A stretch of DNA of 64,000 nt. Origin: Betaproteobacteria bacterium. Its GTDB lineage: Bacteria > Pseudomonadota > Gammaproteobacteria > Burkholderiales > Casimicrobiaceae. Shown piece by piece: positions 36,473 to 45,537 of this stretch. Below the pieces are notes generated by a model. The model worked only from the letters and a program-made list of their open reading frames with translations, ran no database searches and was not told the origin of the DNA. The first letter of the stretch is position 1; each line of letters starts with the position of its first letter. The stretch is from contig JACPUX010000032.1 of NCBI GenBank assembly GCA_016192065.1, positions 1 through 64,000 of the forward strand, written 5' to 3'. Both the position numbers and the translations under genes were made by a program.

Positions 36473-37417
36473 CTAGCGCAGGCTCGGCGACTCGCTCAGC
36501 AACACACTGCCCACGCCCTTCCCCAGGGCGGTGCCGAAGCGTTTGGCGAAGCGTTCGGCGAATCCTTCCTCAACGGTGAAATCGACGATCGGTTCGGCGC
36601 CGATGATTTCCCGGGCGACATGTTCGACGCTGCCGAATTCATCAACCAGACCCAGCTCCAGGCTGCGCGCCCCGTTCCAGGCCAGACCGCTGAAGATTTC
36701 CGGATCGCCCTTGAGCCGCGCCCCGCGTCCTTCCTTAACCACACTGATGAACTGCTGGTGGATTTCTTCAAGCATCTTGCGCGCCAGTTCCCGATGCTTG
36801 TCCGACATCGGTGAGAAGGGGTCGAGAAAGCCCTTGTTTTCGCCGGCGGTCAGCAGCCGCCGCTCCATGCCCAGTTTTTCCAGTGAGCCGGTGAAGCCAA
36901 AACCGTTCATCAGCACACCGATCGAACCGACCAGGCTCGCCTTGTCCACGAAGATCTTGTCCGCCGCCACCGCGGCGTAATAGCCCCCCGAGGCGCAGAT
37001 GTCATCGACTACCGCATAAAGCGGGATCTCCGGATATTTCTTACGTAGCCGGCGCATTTCGTCGTTGATTTGCCCGGCCTGCACCGGGCTGCCGCCCGGG
37101 CTGTTGATGCGCAGGATCACGCCCTTGGTATTCTTGTCCTTGAAAGCCGCCTGCAAACCGGCGATGACGTGCTCGGCGCTCGCCTGGCCATCGGGCATGA
37201 TAATGCCCACCAGATCGACCACCGCGGTGTGCTTGCCCAGCTTCACGCCATCCTTGCCCTCCAGCCAACCCATCGCCGCGGCGAAGATCAAGAGCACCAC
37301 GGTGAGCGTCATGAAGCGGAAGAGAATGCTCCACTGCCGCGCGCGGCGCTGTTCCTTGACTGCTTCCATGGCCAGTTTTTCCAGCACCGACCTTTCCCAT
37401 GCTTCGTTTTCAGCCAT
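36473..37417 (-). CDS. sppA: Signal peptide peptidase SppA (S49 serine protease)
   Basis: A 314-residue membrane-anchored protease that digests cleaved signal peptides. One transmembrane helix lies near 30-50 (FMTLTVVLLIFAAAMGW). The catalytic serine is in DDICASGGYYAAVAADKI and the general-base lysine falls within the ADKIFVDKASLVGSIGVLM region. Single-domain short form, unlike the duplicated E. coli protein. Starts after the Rieske-type gene on the same strand. Confidence 0.93.
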   Translation of the reverse strand: MAENEAWERSVLEKLAMEAVKEQRRARQWSILFRFMTLTVVLLIFAAAMGWLEGKDGVKLGKHTAVVDLVGIIMPDGQASAEHVIAGLQAAFKDKNTKGVILRINSPGGSPVQAGQINDEMRRLRKKYPEIPLYAVVDDICASGGYYAAVAADKIFVDKASLVGSIGVLMNGFGFTGSLEKLGMERRLLTAGENKGFLDPFSPMSDKHRELARKMLEEIHQQFISVVKEGRGARLKGDPEIFSGLAWNGARSLELGLVDEFGSVEHVAREIIGAEPIVDFTVEEGFAERFAKRFGTALGKGVGSVLLSESPSLR

Positions 37418-37458
37418 GATTCTCCTGCCCTGTAAATGAAGATTTCGCTACCCGCGGC

Positions 37459-37842
37459 TCATGCCGCGCCGGCTTCCAGCAGGAAGACCTGGCCATCGCG
37501 CTCGACCACCGGCAAGGCTTCCAGCGCCTGGCCCCGGCACGGACCGCCGACACAGCGGCCGGACGCGGGCGCATAGAGCGCACCATGAGTGGCGCAGACC
37601 AAGTATAACTTGGAACAATCGAAGAACTCGCCGGGATTCCAATCGAGCTCCACCCCGACATGGGCGCAGCGATTGACATAGGCGCGCGCCTTGCCGTGAT
37701 GGCGCACCACAAAGGCCGCCTGGGCAAGACCATCGCGCTGGATTTCGAAGCGCAAGCCCCGGCCACCCTCGATCAACTCCGGCGAGGTGCAGAGGCGCCG
37801 CGCCAACTCCGGCCGCGGCGCTTCGCTCGTTGCATTCACCAT
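37459..37842 (-). CDS. Rieske [2Fe-2S] domain protein
   Basis: A 127-residue stand-alone Rieske ferredoxin with both cluster loops: C-A-H in NRCAHVGVELDW and C-A-T-H in LVCATHGALYAP, giving the Cys/His pair pattern. It ends in a short acidic tail. Possibly an electron carrier; the partner is unknown. The ATG at 37842 is chosen as the first one before the conserved part. It sits between a HAD phosphatase and sppA, an arrangement also common in other betaproteobacteria. Confidence 0.85.
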   Translation of the reverse strand: MVNATSEAPRPELARRLCTSPELIEGGRGLRFEIQRDGLAQAAFVVRHHGKARAYVNRCAHVGVELDWNPGEFFDCSKLYLVCATHGALYAPASGRCVGGPCRGQALEALPVVERDGQVFLLEAGAA

Positions 37843-37891
37843 CGCCCGGGCACCGGCACAAAACGTCCCCTCTGGCCGGTCCGTTCTGAGA

Positions 37892-38548
37892 TCACAACCT
37901 GGCCTCCAGCCATTGCCGCAATTCATGCACGCTGTGCAGACAGGCCTGTGGCTCGAGTTCGCGCAAAGCGGCCACGGGGTGGGCGCCCCAGCTCACGGCG
38001 ACGCCCGCGACGCCAGCATTGTGGGCCATCTGCACGTCGTGGGTGGTATCGCCGATCATCACCGTCTCTGCCGCCGCCACGCCCAGGTGCTCGATAAGAT
38101 GGAGCAGCATGTCGGGGTGCGGCTTCGGGAGTCCTTCGTCGGCGCACCGGGTGGCCAAGAACCGCCCACCCAGGCCGGATTGCTCCAACGCTCGCGCCAG
38201 GCCGACCCGGCTCTTGCCGGTGGCGACGGCAAGCCAGGCACCGCGCGCCGCAAGCAGATCGAGCAATTCGGTCACGCCGGCGAACAGCCGGATGTTCGGG
38301 TCCCGCGCCAGGTAGTGGCTGCGATAGCGCTCGGCGAGCTCCCGCCGGGCCGCCGGGGCGATGCCTGGGGCAACATGCGCCACGGCATCGGCGAGCCCCA
38401 GGCCGATTACATACTTGGCACTGCTTTCGTCGGGCACCTCCAGGCCGAGGTCGCGGCAGGCTTCCTGGATCGATTCGGCGATGATCGCCGCGGAGTCGGC
38501 GAGCGTTCCGTCCCAGTCGAAGACCACCAGTCGATAGCGTTCAGTCAT
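37892..38548 (-). CDS. HAD-superfamily hydrolase, phosphoglycolate-phosphatase-like
   Basis: A 218-residue HAD phosphatase. Motif I is VVFDWDGTLADS (nucleophile Asp), motif II ATGKSR, the Lys motif is LPKPHPDML and motif IV is VMIGDTTHDVQMA. The substrate is not certain; it resembles Gph and the HAD partner found beside rluC. Overlaps the rluC stop by eight bases. Confidence 0.9.
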   Translation of the reverse strand: MTERYRLVVFDWDGTLADSAAIIAESIQEACRDLGLEVPDESSAKYVIGLGLADAVAHVAPGIAPAARRELAERYRSHYLARDPNIRLFAGVTELLDLLAARGAWLAVATGKSRVGLARALEQSGLGGRFLATRCADEGLPKPHPDMLLHLIEHLGVAAAETVMIGDTTHDVQMAHNAGVAGVAVSWGAHPVAALRELEPQACLHSVHELRQWLEARL

Positions 38549-39470
38549 GGTCCAACTCTCCCGGCCCCAGGGCACGCAGAAAACCGGCCAGCTCGGCGGG
38601 TAGCGGCGCCTCCAGCGCCAGCGGTTCGCCGCTCAGGGGGTGGGACAGATCGAGGCGGGCGGCGTGCAGGAACATGCGCTTCAAGCCGAGCTTCTGCAAT
38701 TCCCGGTTCCAGGTGAAGTCCCCGTATTTGTCGTCCCCGGCGATGGCATGGCCCAGATGCGCCAGATGAACCCGGATCTGGTGCGTGCGTCCGGTGCGCA
38801 GTTCCGCTTGCAGCAGCGAGAATTCGTTCCAGCGCTGCCGCCGCGTAAACACCGTGTGCGCCGCCTGGCCTTGCGCATCCACCCGCACCCGGCGCTCGCC
38901 CTCGCCGGTCAAGTATTTGTGCAGCGCCAGCCTGACCTGCTGGCGCCGATTGGCAAACCGCCCGCGCACCAGGGCCAGATAGAACTTGTCCATCCCGCCC
39001 TGGCGCAGCGCCTCGTGCAATGCGGTCAAGGCCGAGCGCTTCTTGGCAATCAACAGAATGCCCGAGGTTTCCCGGTCGAGGCGATGCACCAGTTCCAGGA
39101 ACCTCGCTTCCGGCCGCTGTCGGCGCAGTTGCTCGATCACCCCGAAACTGACGCCACTGCCGCCATGCACCGCCAGTCCGGCGGGCTTGTTCACGACCAG
39201 GAGCGCCGGGTCCTCGAAGAGCACCGGCAGCGTGGCCCCCACCGGGATCGGCGCCGCCGCGCTCCGGTCGGCCATGCGGATCGGTGGCAGGCGGACCCGG
39301 TCGCCTCCCTCCAGCCGGCGGGTGGGGTCCACCCGCCCGCTGTTCACGCGCACTTCGCCACTCCTGAGAATGCGGTAGACGTGGCTCTTGGGCACGCCCT
39401 TGAGCTTGCGCAAAAGGTAATTGTCGACCCGCTGCCCAGCTTCCTCGGCCGCGACGACAAGCTGTTGCAC
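38541..39470 (-). CDS. rluC: 23S rRNA pseudouridine synthase RluC
   Basis: A 309-residue enzyme: N-terminal S4 domain (GQRVDNYLLRKLKGVPKSHVYRILRSGEVRVN) then the RluA-type catalytic domain with Asp in LVHRLDRETSGILLIAKK. I prefer the GTG at 39470, with AAGGA just upstream, because the longer frame to 39527 begins inside the promoter's -35 box. Divergent from rne as in E. coli. Confidence 0.92.
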   Translation of the reverse strand: MQQLVVAAEEAGQRVDNYLLRKLKGVPKSHVYRILRSGEVRVNSGRVDPTRRLEGGDRVRLPPIRMADRSAAAPIPVGATLPVLFEDPALLVVNKPAGLAVHGGSGVSFGVIEQLRRQRPEARFLELVHRLDRETSGILLIAKKRSALTALHEALRQGGMDKFYLALVRGRFANRRQQVRLALHKYLTGEGERRVRVDAQGQAAHTVFTRRQRWNEFSLLQAELRTGRTHQIRVHLAHLGHAIAGDDKYGDFTWNRELQKLGLKRMFLHAARLDLSHPLSGEPLALEAPLPAELAGFLRALGPGELDHD

Positions 39471-39477
39471 GGAGTCC

Positions 39478-39535
39478 TTGCTTAATGTATTCAATCGCTT
39501 ATAATGGCAACTTACAGCTTGTGGCAAAAGTGCTG
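39478..39535. promoter_or_regulatory. Overlapping divergent promoters for rluC and rne
   Basis: Plus strand: TTGCTT (39478-39483), 16 bp, TATAAT (39500-39505), reading towards rne. Minus strand: TTGCCA, 17 bp, TTATAA centred near 39502, reading towards rluC. The two -10 boxes overlap, so polymerase can probably engage only one at a time. Confidence 0.6.
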
Positions 39536-40278
39536 CGCGGACTTCGAAGCTAGGTTCGCGGGCATGAGGCCCTGGCGGTTTGCAACACCCGGCCTCACGG
39601 ATCGCGAATTCGCACCCAGGGCCCAGGTCCGCGCAAATTGCCGCTGTAGCGCCGGTTCAGAACCGGCGCCGACGGTTAAGTTCGCTCACCAGGAAAAAGT
39701 AGCGATATTAGTCGAGAACCGCCCCGCACCCAAGGGAAACTCTGAAGCGGCATAGCGAGCGGTCCGAAAGCCAGGCACCCGGCGCGCGGCAACCGAGCCC
39801 CATCCTTTGGATCGGCACGGACCTGCGCACCACGCCAAGCAGCGAACGGGCCGCGTCGAATGTTCCTTCTGGTTTAACTATGAGTCCCGGACCGGATGAA
39901 GCGCCACTGTTTTGGTGGCGCGGGACCGGCCGGCAGGCAGACGGGCAGCATGGGCAGCCCTCGACAGAACGCGCATTTTCGCCGCCGGCTGGATGTGGTC
40001 CGGGCGCGAGCGACTCAGGCGCGGCAGTGCAGCACGGAATTCCTGCCCGGCGGCCCAGGCCGACCGGCAAGACCCCAAGGAACAAGGCTTTTCGAGTGCA
40101 AGAGTTGAATCCAACCCGCCAGACCTCAAGCATGTTGGCCCACCACCTCGCAAGCGAATTCTGCTCGCCGCGCCTTCGCGCGGCGTGGCCTTGCCCCGCC
40201 CTGCCCGCCGCCTGATTCGAACTCGTCGCCCTTGCCCCTTCCGCTGACGCGCGCACCTCGCGCGGGGGAAAGTTTGCA
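39512..40278 (+). promoter_or_regulatory. Long 5' untranslated leader of rne with stem-loops
   Basis: About 767 nt separate the predicted start from the rne ATG and hold no supported gene. A long imperfect stem pairs TTCGCGGGCATGAGGCC (from 39555) with GGCCTCACGGATCGCGAA. A perfect stem-loop GCGCCGGTT-CA-(G)AACCGGCGC lies near 39650-39670. In E. coli the rne leader is 361 nt and its hairpins let RNase E control its own mRNA; the same role is inferred here. Confidence 0.5.
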
Positions 40279-42975
40279 ATGAAGCGCATGCTATTTAACG
40301 CCACCCAGGCCGAGGAATTGCGGGTGGCCATCGTCGATGGGCAAAGACTCATCGACCTCGATATCGAATCGGCCAGCAAAGAACAACGCAAGAGCAACAT
40401 TTACAAGGGCATCATCACCCGCGTCGAGCCCAGCCTCGAAGCCTGTTTTGTCGATTACGGCATGGAACGCCACGGCTTCCTGCCCCTGAAGGAAGTCTCC
40501 CGCAGCTATTTTCGCGGTGACGGCGAGGGCGGTCGCGGCCGTCCTCAGGACGGCCTGCGCGAAGGCCAGGAGCTGATCGTTCAGGTCGACAAAGACGAGC
40601 GCGGCAACAAGGGGGCGGCGCTCACCACCTATATTTCCCTGGCCGGCCGCTATCTCGTCCTGATGCCCAACAACCCCAGGGGCGGCGGCGTCTCGCGCCG
40701 GGTCGAGGGTGAAGAGCGCGCCGAACTGCGTGATGCGGTCTCGCAGCTCGAAGTGCCCGGCGGCATGAGCGTGATCGCGCGCACCGCCGGCATCGGTCGC
40801 AGCGCCGAAGAATTGCAATGGGATCTCAACTATCTCATGCAGCTCTGGCAGGCCATCGACGCCGCGGCCAAGAGTCAGAAGGGCGCCTTCCTGATCTACC
40901 AGGAATCGAGCCTGGTGATCCGCGCCATCCGCGACTACTTCCAGCCAGACATCGGCGAGCTGCTGGTCGACACCCAGGAAGTCTTCGACCAGGCGCAGCA
41001 GTTCATGAGCCACGTGATGCCGGCCAACGTACACCGCGTCAAGCTCTACCACGACGACGTGCCGCTGTTTTCGCGCTTCCAGATCGAACACCAGATCGAA
41101 ACCGCCTATTCGCGCCAAGTGGGACTGCCCTCGGGCGGCGCGATCGTCATCGATCACACCGAGGCGCTGGTGGCCATCGACGTCAACTCGGCGCGAGCCA
41201 CTCGCGGCGGCGATATCGAAACCACCGCCTTCAACACCAACCTCGAAGCGGCTGACGAGTTGGCCCGGCAATTGCGTCTGCGCGACCTGGGCGGCTTGAT
41301 CGTGATCGACTTCATCGACATGGAAAGCGCCAAGAACCAGCGCGAAGTCGAGAACCGCCTGCGCGACGCCCTGAAATACGACCGCGCCCGCGTGCAATTG
41401 GGCAAGATCTCACGCTTTGGTCTGATGGAGCTTTCGCGCCAGCGTCTGCGCCCCGCGCTCGCCGAATCGGCGCACATCGCCTGTCCGCGCTGCCACGGCA
41501 TCGGCCACATCCGCAGTGCCGAATCCACGGCGCTGCACATCCTGCGCATCATGCAGGAAGAGGCGATGAAGGAAAACAGCGCGCAAGTGATCGCGCAGTT
41601 GCCCGTCGATGTCGCCACCTTCCTGCTCAACGAAAAGCGCATCGAGGTCCAGGGCATCGAAACCCGCTTCAAGGTAAGCGTCGTGCTCATTCCGAATATT
41701 CATCTCGAAACGCCCAACTACAGCATCACCCGCTTGAAGCACGACGACCTCAACAGCGGCGAGCCGCTGCCCCCCTCGTTCCACATGGTGGAGAAACCCG
41801 CCGAGGAGGACGTGGCGCAGCAGCGCATCGAAGAGAGCAAGCAGCCTCGCCAGGAAGCCATGGTCAAGGGCATCACGCCCGGCCAGCCGGCGCCCCAGCC
41901 CAGCCGTGCGGTAGCGACCAAGCCCGGCTTGTTCAGCAAGATTCTCGGCTGGCTACGGGGTGAACAGGCCGCCGAAACGCCGGCCAAGCTGCCGATCAAG
42001 AAGGATCGTGGCCGCGAGCGCGAGCGAGACGGCCATCGACCGCGGGGCCAGGACCCGCGTCCGCCGCGTGGCGAAGATCGCGGCGACCGTGGTGAGCGTG
42101 GTGAGCGTGGTGACCGTGGTGAGCAACGGCGTAGTCGAGGCGAACCGAACAGACCGCCGCGCGACAAAGCCCTACCCCAGGAACGGGAAACCAAGGCCGG
42201 TGGTGCCGAGCGCGAGCCGCGCCGCGAGCGGGAGGAGCGCGAACCGCGCCGCGAGCGCGAGGAGCGTAAACCTCGGCCGCCTCGTCCACCCAAGCCGCAG
42301 AGCAGCGAGGCTGAAGCTTCCGCCTTGGCCACCACCACCGGTCCAGCCGATGGGCTCGTGTCAACCGAAGCCAGCGAAAGCGGCGAGAGCCGGCGACGCA
42401 ACCGCCCGCGCAATCGCCGGGAGCGCGGCGAGCGTGATGATCGGGGCGAACGTGGCGGCAATACGCAGCCCGGTGAATCGAGCAACAGCGGCGCCGAACC
42501 GAGCGCGGCAAGCACTCCCAACCTCGCCCCAGCGCAGTCGGGTGAGGAAACGACCCGCGCCGCGCAGTGGGATCAACCGCGGCAAGACGCGGCCAGCTTC
42601 ACGCACCGCGACGAGCCCGCTGATCTAGCGCCCCCGCCCCAGAACCGTGAATTCAAACCGCAGGCGACGCCGACGGCGCCCGCAGAAGCCGCCGCCCCGG
42701 CGACGCCTCCGGTCGCCGCGCCGGCCCCAGCGCCCGCTTATGAAGCGCCGCCAGCGCGTCCGGTGGTATCCGCGCCCGCCAGCCGTCCGACCGCTCAGGC
42801 GGTTGAATTGCCGCCGGAAACCGGCTTGGTCCTGGTGCAAACCAAGGCTGGCAGCGCGCCTGCGGCGGAAGACCAGGCAGCACCGCAACCCGCGCGCCAG
42901 CGCCGCGCGCGCGCGGCGCGTTCCGCCGCGCCGGCGGAGCCCCTGGTCATGATCGAGACCCGCAAGGACCAATAG
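40279..42975 (+). CDS. rne: Ribonuclease E
   Basis: An 898-residue endoribonuclease and degradosome scaffold. N-terminal catalytic half: MKRMLFNATQAEELRVAIVDG, S1 domain to about 125, DNase I-like active site with the metal-binding Asp residues in AIDVNSARATRGGDIETTAFNTN and GGLIVIDFIDM, and the zinc-link CPRCHG near 405. The C-terminal half from about 520 is disordered, first Arg/Glu/Gly-rich with tandem charged repeats (RGERGDRGE), then Ala/Pro-rich, as expected for RNA- and partner-binding segments. Confidence 0.97.
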   Translation: MKRMLFNATQAEELRVAIVDGQRLIDLDIESASKEQRKSNIYKGIITRVEPSLEACFVDYGMERHGFLPLKEVSRSYFRGDGEGGRGRPQDGLREGQELIVQVDKDERGNKGAALTTYISLAGRYLVLMPNNPRGGGVSRRVEGEERAELRDAVSQLEVPGGMSVIARTAGIGRSAEELQWDLNYLMQLWQAIDAAAKSQKGAFLIYQESSLVIRAIRDYFQPDIGELLVDTQEVFDQAQQFMSHVMPANVHRVKLYHDDVPLFSRFQIEHQIETAYSRQVGLPSGGAIVIDHTEALVAIDVNSARATRGGDIETTAFNTNLEAADELARQLRLRDLGGLIVIDFIDMESAKNQREVENRLRDALKYDRARVQLGKISRFGLMELSRQRLRPALAESAHIACPRCHGIGHIRSAESTALHILRIMQEEAMKENSAQVIAQLPVDVATFLLNEKRIEVQGIETRFKVSVVLIPNIHLETPNYSITRLKHDDLNSGEPLPPSFHMVEKPAEEDVAQQRIEESKQPRQEAMVKGITPGQPAPQPSRAVATKPGLFSKILGWLRGEQAAETPAKLPIKKDRGRERERDGHRPRGQDPRPPRGEDRGDRGERGERGDRGEQRRSRGEPNRPPRDKALPQERETKAGGAEREPRREREEREPRREREERKPRPPRPPKPQSSEAEASALATTTGPADGLVSTEASESGESRRRNRPRNRRERGERDDRGERGGNTQPGESSNSGAEPSAASTPNLAPAQSGEETTRAAQWDQPRQDAASFTHRDEPADLAPPPQNREFKPQATPTAPAEAAAPATPPVAAPAPAPAYEAPPARPVVSAPASRPTAQAVELPPETGLVLVQTKAGSAPAAEDQAAPQPARQRRARAARSAAPAEPLVMIETRKDQ

Positions 42976-43020
42976 CCGTCAAAGAGCGAATCCGCCCTCT
43001 GCTGGGCGCACGAAGTACCA

Positions 43021-43050
43021 GCCCGGGACCGTGGTCCCGGGCTTTTTTTT
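43021..43050 (+). terminator. Intrinsic terminator after rne
   Basis: GCCCGGGACC and GGTCCCGGGC form a 10-bp stem (43021-43042) followed by eight T (43043-43050), 45 bp past the rne stop. A strong rho-independent terminator. Confidence 0.93.
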
Positions 43051-43157
43051 GGTGCGATACCTCAAGGCAAAACACTTGCTCCGCCCCCCTTACGCGGCCG
43101 ATAATCCGAGCGCACGCGAAACTTGCGGATCACCTCGCCTCGCCGCCGGGAGAAGCC

Positions 43158-43538
43158 ATGAACATTCACCATCGTATCGTCGCCGTCTTGCATATCCTGT
43201 TCGCGGCCGCGGGGTTCGCGCTGCTTGCGCTGGTGTATGTCAGCGTCGATTTTGCGTTCAGCTTCATCGCCCTCAGTGAGGAAATCCGCCAAGTGGTGAT
43301 GAGCATTCTCAGCGTGCTCGCCGTGCCTCTGACGGCGCTGTGCGCCGGCCAATTGGTGGCGGCCCTGCTCTATCTCAATCAGCGTCTGGGGGCGCGGCCC
43401 TGGCTGATCGCCTTTGGCGCACTGCAACTCTTGAACCTGCCCTTCGGCACCGCGCTGGACGTCTACACCCTGTGGGCACTGCTGGCGGTCCCCCCACTCG
43501 ACCCGCCCGCGGCCGCGATCGTCACCTCCGGCACTTGA
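43158..43538 (+). CDS. Small polytopic membrane protein, unknown function
   Basis: 126 residues with three to four hydrophobic segments (roughly 8-30, 45-72, 85-110). I do not recognise the family. A good frame with high third-position GC and an ATG after a purine-rich GGGAGAAGCC supports it as a gene. It stands alone after the rne terminator. Confidence 0.65.
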   Translation: MNIHHRIVAVLHILFAAAGFALLALVYVSVDFAFSFIALSEEIRQVVMSILSVLAVPLTALCAGQLVAALLYLNQRLGARPWLIAFGALQLLNLPFGTALDVYTLWALLAVPPLDPPAAAIVTSGT

Positions 43539-43598
43539 GCACCGCCGGCCGGGCTTTGCGCCCGGCCGCGCGACTTGACGCTGGCGTCGGCCGCGCGA

Positions 43599-44234
43599 TC
43601 AGCGCAGGAGCTTGAAAGCGTGATACCAGTCGTTGCGGGTGAAACCCGGAATGCACCAGAGCTGGCACAAAGGCTCCAGGGCGCGCGAAGCTTCAATCGG
43701 TCCCATGTCCGCGGCTTCCCAGCCGAAAGCCTTGAGGATGTCGCTCACGCTCGCCTTGGCCTGGTCGTCGTTGCCGGCAATGAACATGGTCGGCGGTCCG
43801 CCATCGAACTTCGGATTCACCATCGCCGCGTGCCCCACTGAATTGTAGGCCTTGACGAACTTCACCTTGGGAGCAGCGTTTTGCAAGCGCTCGCCCAAGG
43901 AATCGTTGGGGCCGGTGAAAAATTGCAGTACCCCGTGCACCGGCGGCAAATCGGCAATCGGGTTGGTGGCGTCGATCACGACCTTGCCCTCCAGGTTGTT
44001 TCCCGCCAGGCGAACGGCTTCCAGCGCCGCGCTTCCTTTCACCGCCAGTACCACCACCTCGCCAAAACCGGCGGCGTCGGCAAAGCCCCCCAGTTTCACG
44101 CCTGGCGTCTCGTCGGCGAACGCCTTGAGCTTGCCTTCTTCGCGCGTGCCCATCAGCACGGCATGCCCATGCTTGATGAAACCCCTGGCCAGCGCCTTGG
44201 CCACGTCGCCCGAACCGATGATTCCGACCTTCAT
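43599..44234 (-). CDS. NADPH-dependent F420-reductase-like oxidoreductase
   Basis: 211 residues with an N-terminal Rossmann site (MKVGIIGSGDVAKALARGFIKHGH) and VVVLAVKGSAALEAVRLAG, then the VVIDATNPIADLPP and VKAYNSVGHAAMVNP segments of the 'NADP oxidoreductase, coenzyme F420-dependent' family. Betaproteobacteria lack F420, so the real electron partner is unknown; members often act as NAD(P)-linked reductases. Divergent from a LysR gene 130 bp away, which probably controls it. Confidence 0.82.
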   Translation of the reverse strand: MKVGIIGSGDVAKALARGFIKHGHAVLMGTREEGKLKAFADETPGVKLGGFADAAGFGEVVVLAVKGSAALEAVRLAGNNLEGKVVIDATNPIADLPPVHGVLQFFTGPNDSLGERLQNAAPKVKFVKAYNSVGHAAMVNPKFDGGPPTMFIAGNDDQAKASVSDILKAFGWEAADMGPIEASRALEPLCQLWCIPGFTRNDWYHAFKLLR

Positions 44235-44364
44235 CTCACTTCTCCTCGTTCATGCCGGCCCGCCCATCGGGCCGATGACGGCCAATGTACGCTCGCCCGG
44301 TAGATTACGTCCAATTGAATGATGGCATAGAATCCATTTGCCTCACTTATGGACGACCCTGGCC

Positions 44365-45288
44365 ATGGCCATCAATCTTCGCGCCATCGATCTCAATCTC
44401 CTGGTGATTCTCGACGCACTCTTGCAGGAAGGCAGCGTGAGCGCCGCGGCGCGCCGCATCCCGCTCTCCCAGCCCGCCACCTCCCTGGCGCTGCAACGCC
44501 TGCGCACGCTCTTGGGCGACCCGCTGCTGGTGAGGAGTGGCGCGCGCATGCTGCCCACCCCCCAGGCGCAGGCGCTGCGCGAACCGGTGGCGCGCATCCT
44601 GAGCGAAATCGCCGATACGCTCCAGCCCGAGAGCTTCGCGCCGGCCACCAGTGAGCGCATCTTTCGCATCCATGCCACGGATCACATCGAGCTGTCGCTC
44701 CTGCCCGAAGTCTTGCAGCGCCTTGCCCGCGAGGCGCCGCGTGCGCGCCTGGCGAGCTATTCCATGGATGGCGGCACCTTGCGCAGCGAGACCGTACGCA
44801 AGGGTGAAACCGATCTCGTGCTGGGTTATTTGCGCGACCCGCCGGAAGGCTTCCACCGCAAAACCCTGTTCCAGGAACGCTTCGTGTGCATCGCCCGCAA
44901 GCGCCACCCGGCTCTGCGCCAGGGCCTGAGCCTGGAGGCCTTTGTCAGTGCGCGGCATTTGCTGGCCTCGCCCCAGGGCGGCAATTTCAGCGGCCCGGTG
45001 GACGAAGCCCTGGCGAAACTTCGGCGTCGCCGTTTCGTGGCCGCCTCGGTGCCACGCTTCGCGGTGATACCGGGTCTCGTCGCCAGCAGCGATCTCTTGG
45101 CCACGCTGCCCGCGCGTATCGCCACCCGCCGGGAATGGCGCAACCAGATCGATGTGTTCGAGCTGCCCCTGGCGGTGCCGGGCTTCGCCGTCAGCATGCT
45201 CTGGCATGCCCGCCAGCATCAAAGCCCGGCCCACGTGTGGTTCCGCAAGCTGGTGGCCGTTTGCGCGGCGAACTCGGCAGACACCTAG
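44365..45288 (+). CDS. LysR-family transcriptional regulator
   Basis: 307 residues: winged HTH (LRAIDLNLLVILDALLQEGSVSAAARRIPLSQPATSLALQRLRTLLGDPLLVR in order) and a periplasmic-binding-protein-like effector domain, of the NodD/PcpR-like branch beginning 'DLNLL'. ATG at 44365 (MAINLRAIDLN) is preferred to one nine codons upstream. The divergent oxidoreductase gene at 43599 is its likely target. Confidence 0.88.
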   Translation: MAINLRAIDLNLLVILDALLQEGSVSAAARRIPLSQPATSLALQRLRTLLGDPLLVRSGARMLPTPQAQALREPVARILSEIADTLQPESFAPATSERIFRIHATDHIELSLLPEVLQRLAREAPRARLASYSMDGGTLRSETVRKGETDLVLGYLRDPPEGFHRKTLFQERFVCIARKRHPALRQGLSLEAFVSARHLLASPQGGNFSGPVDEALAKLRRRRFVAASVPRFAVIPGLVASSDLLATLPARIATRREWRNQIDVFELPLAVPGFAVSMLWHARQHQSPAHVWFRKLVAVCAANSADT

Positions 45289-45537
45289 GTGGGCACACCC
45301 CCCCCTGACATGACTGATCCTGGCCGCCAGCGCCTCGATGCGAAACCGCTTGATCGCGAAGTTCGGCTGCGCTTCATGCCAACTCTGAGTGGCGGTCATG
45401 CCCGTCACCTGAGAGTCAGCCACGGTAGTTCCTGCTTTTCCGCTATGTTCGAAATGGGTATCCTCCGCCTAAGGGCAATTCACCGGCATATCTTTCGGTT
45501 TGTGCCGGCGAAAACACAGGGAGGTAATACATTCATC
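45289..45537. other. Intergenic, no gene seen
   Basis: A 249-bp stretch between the LysR gene and the secreted protein gene. Towards its end an inverted pair CACCGGCATA/TGTGCCGGCG and a GGGAGG ribosome site 13-14 bases before the next ATG can be seen. Nothing else is supported. Confidence 0.5.

Noticed and set aside
45289-45537. N-terminal extension of the secreted protein from 45289
   Set aside because: The signal peptide begins at 45538 with a ribosome site before it; the extension has no similarity and would bury the signal.
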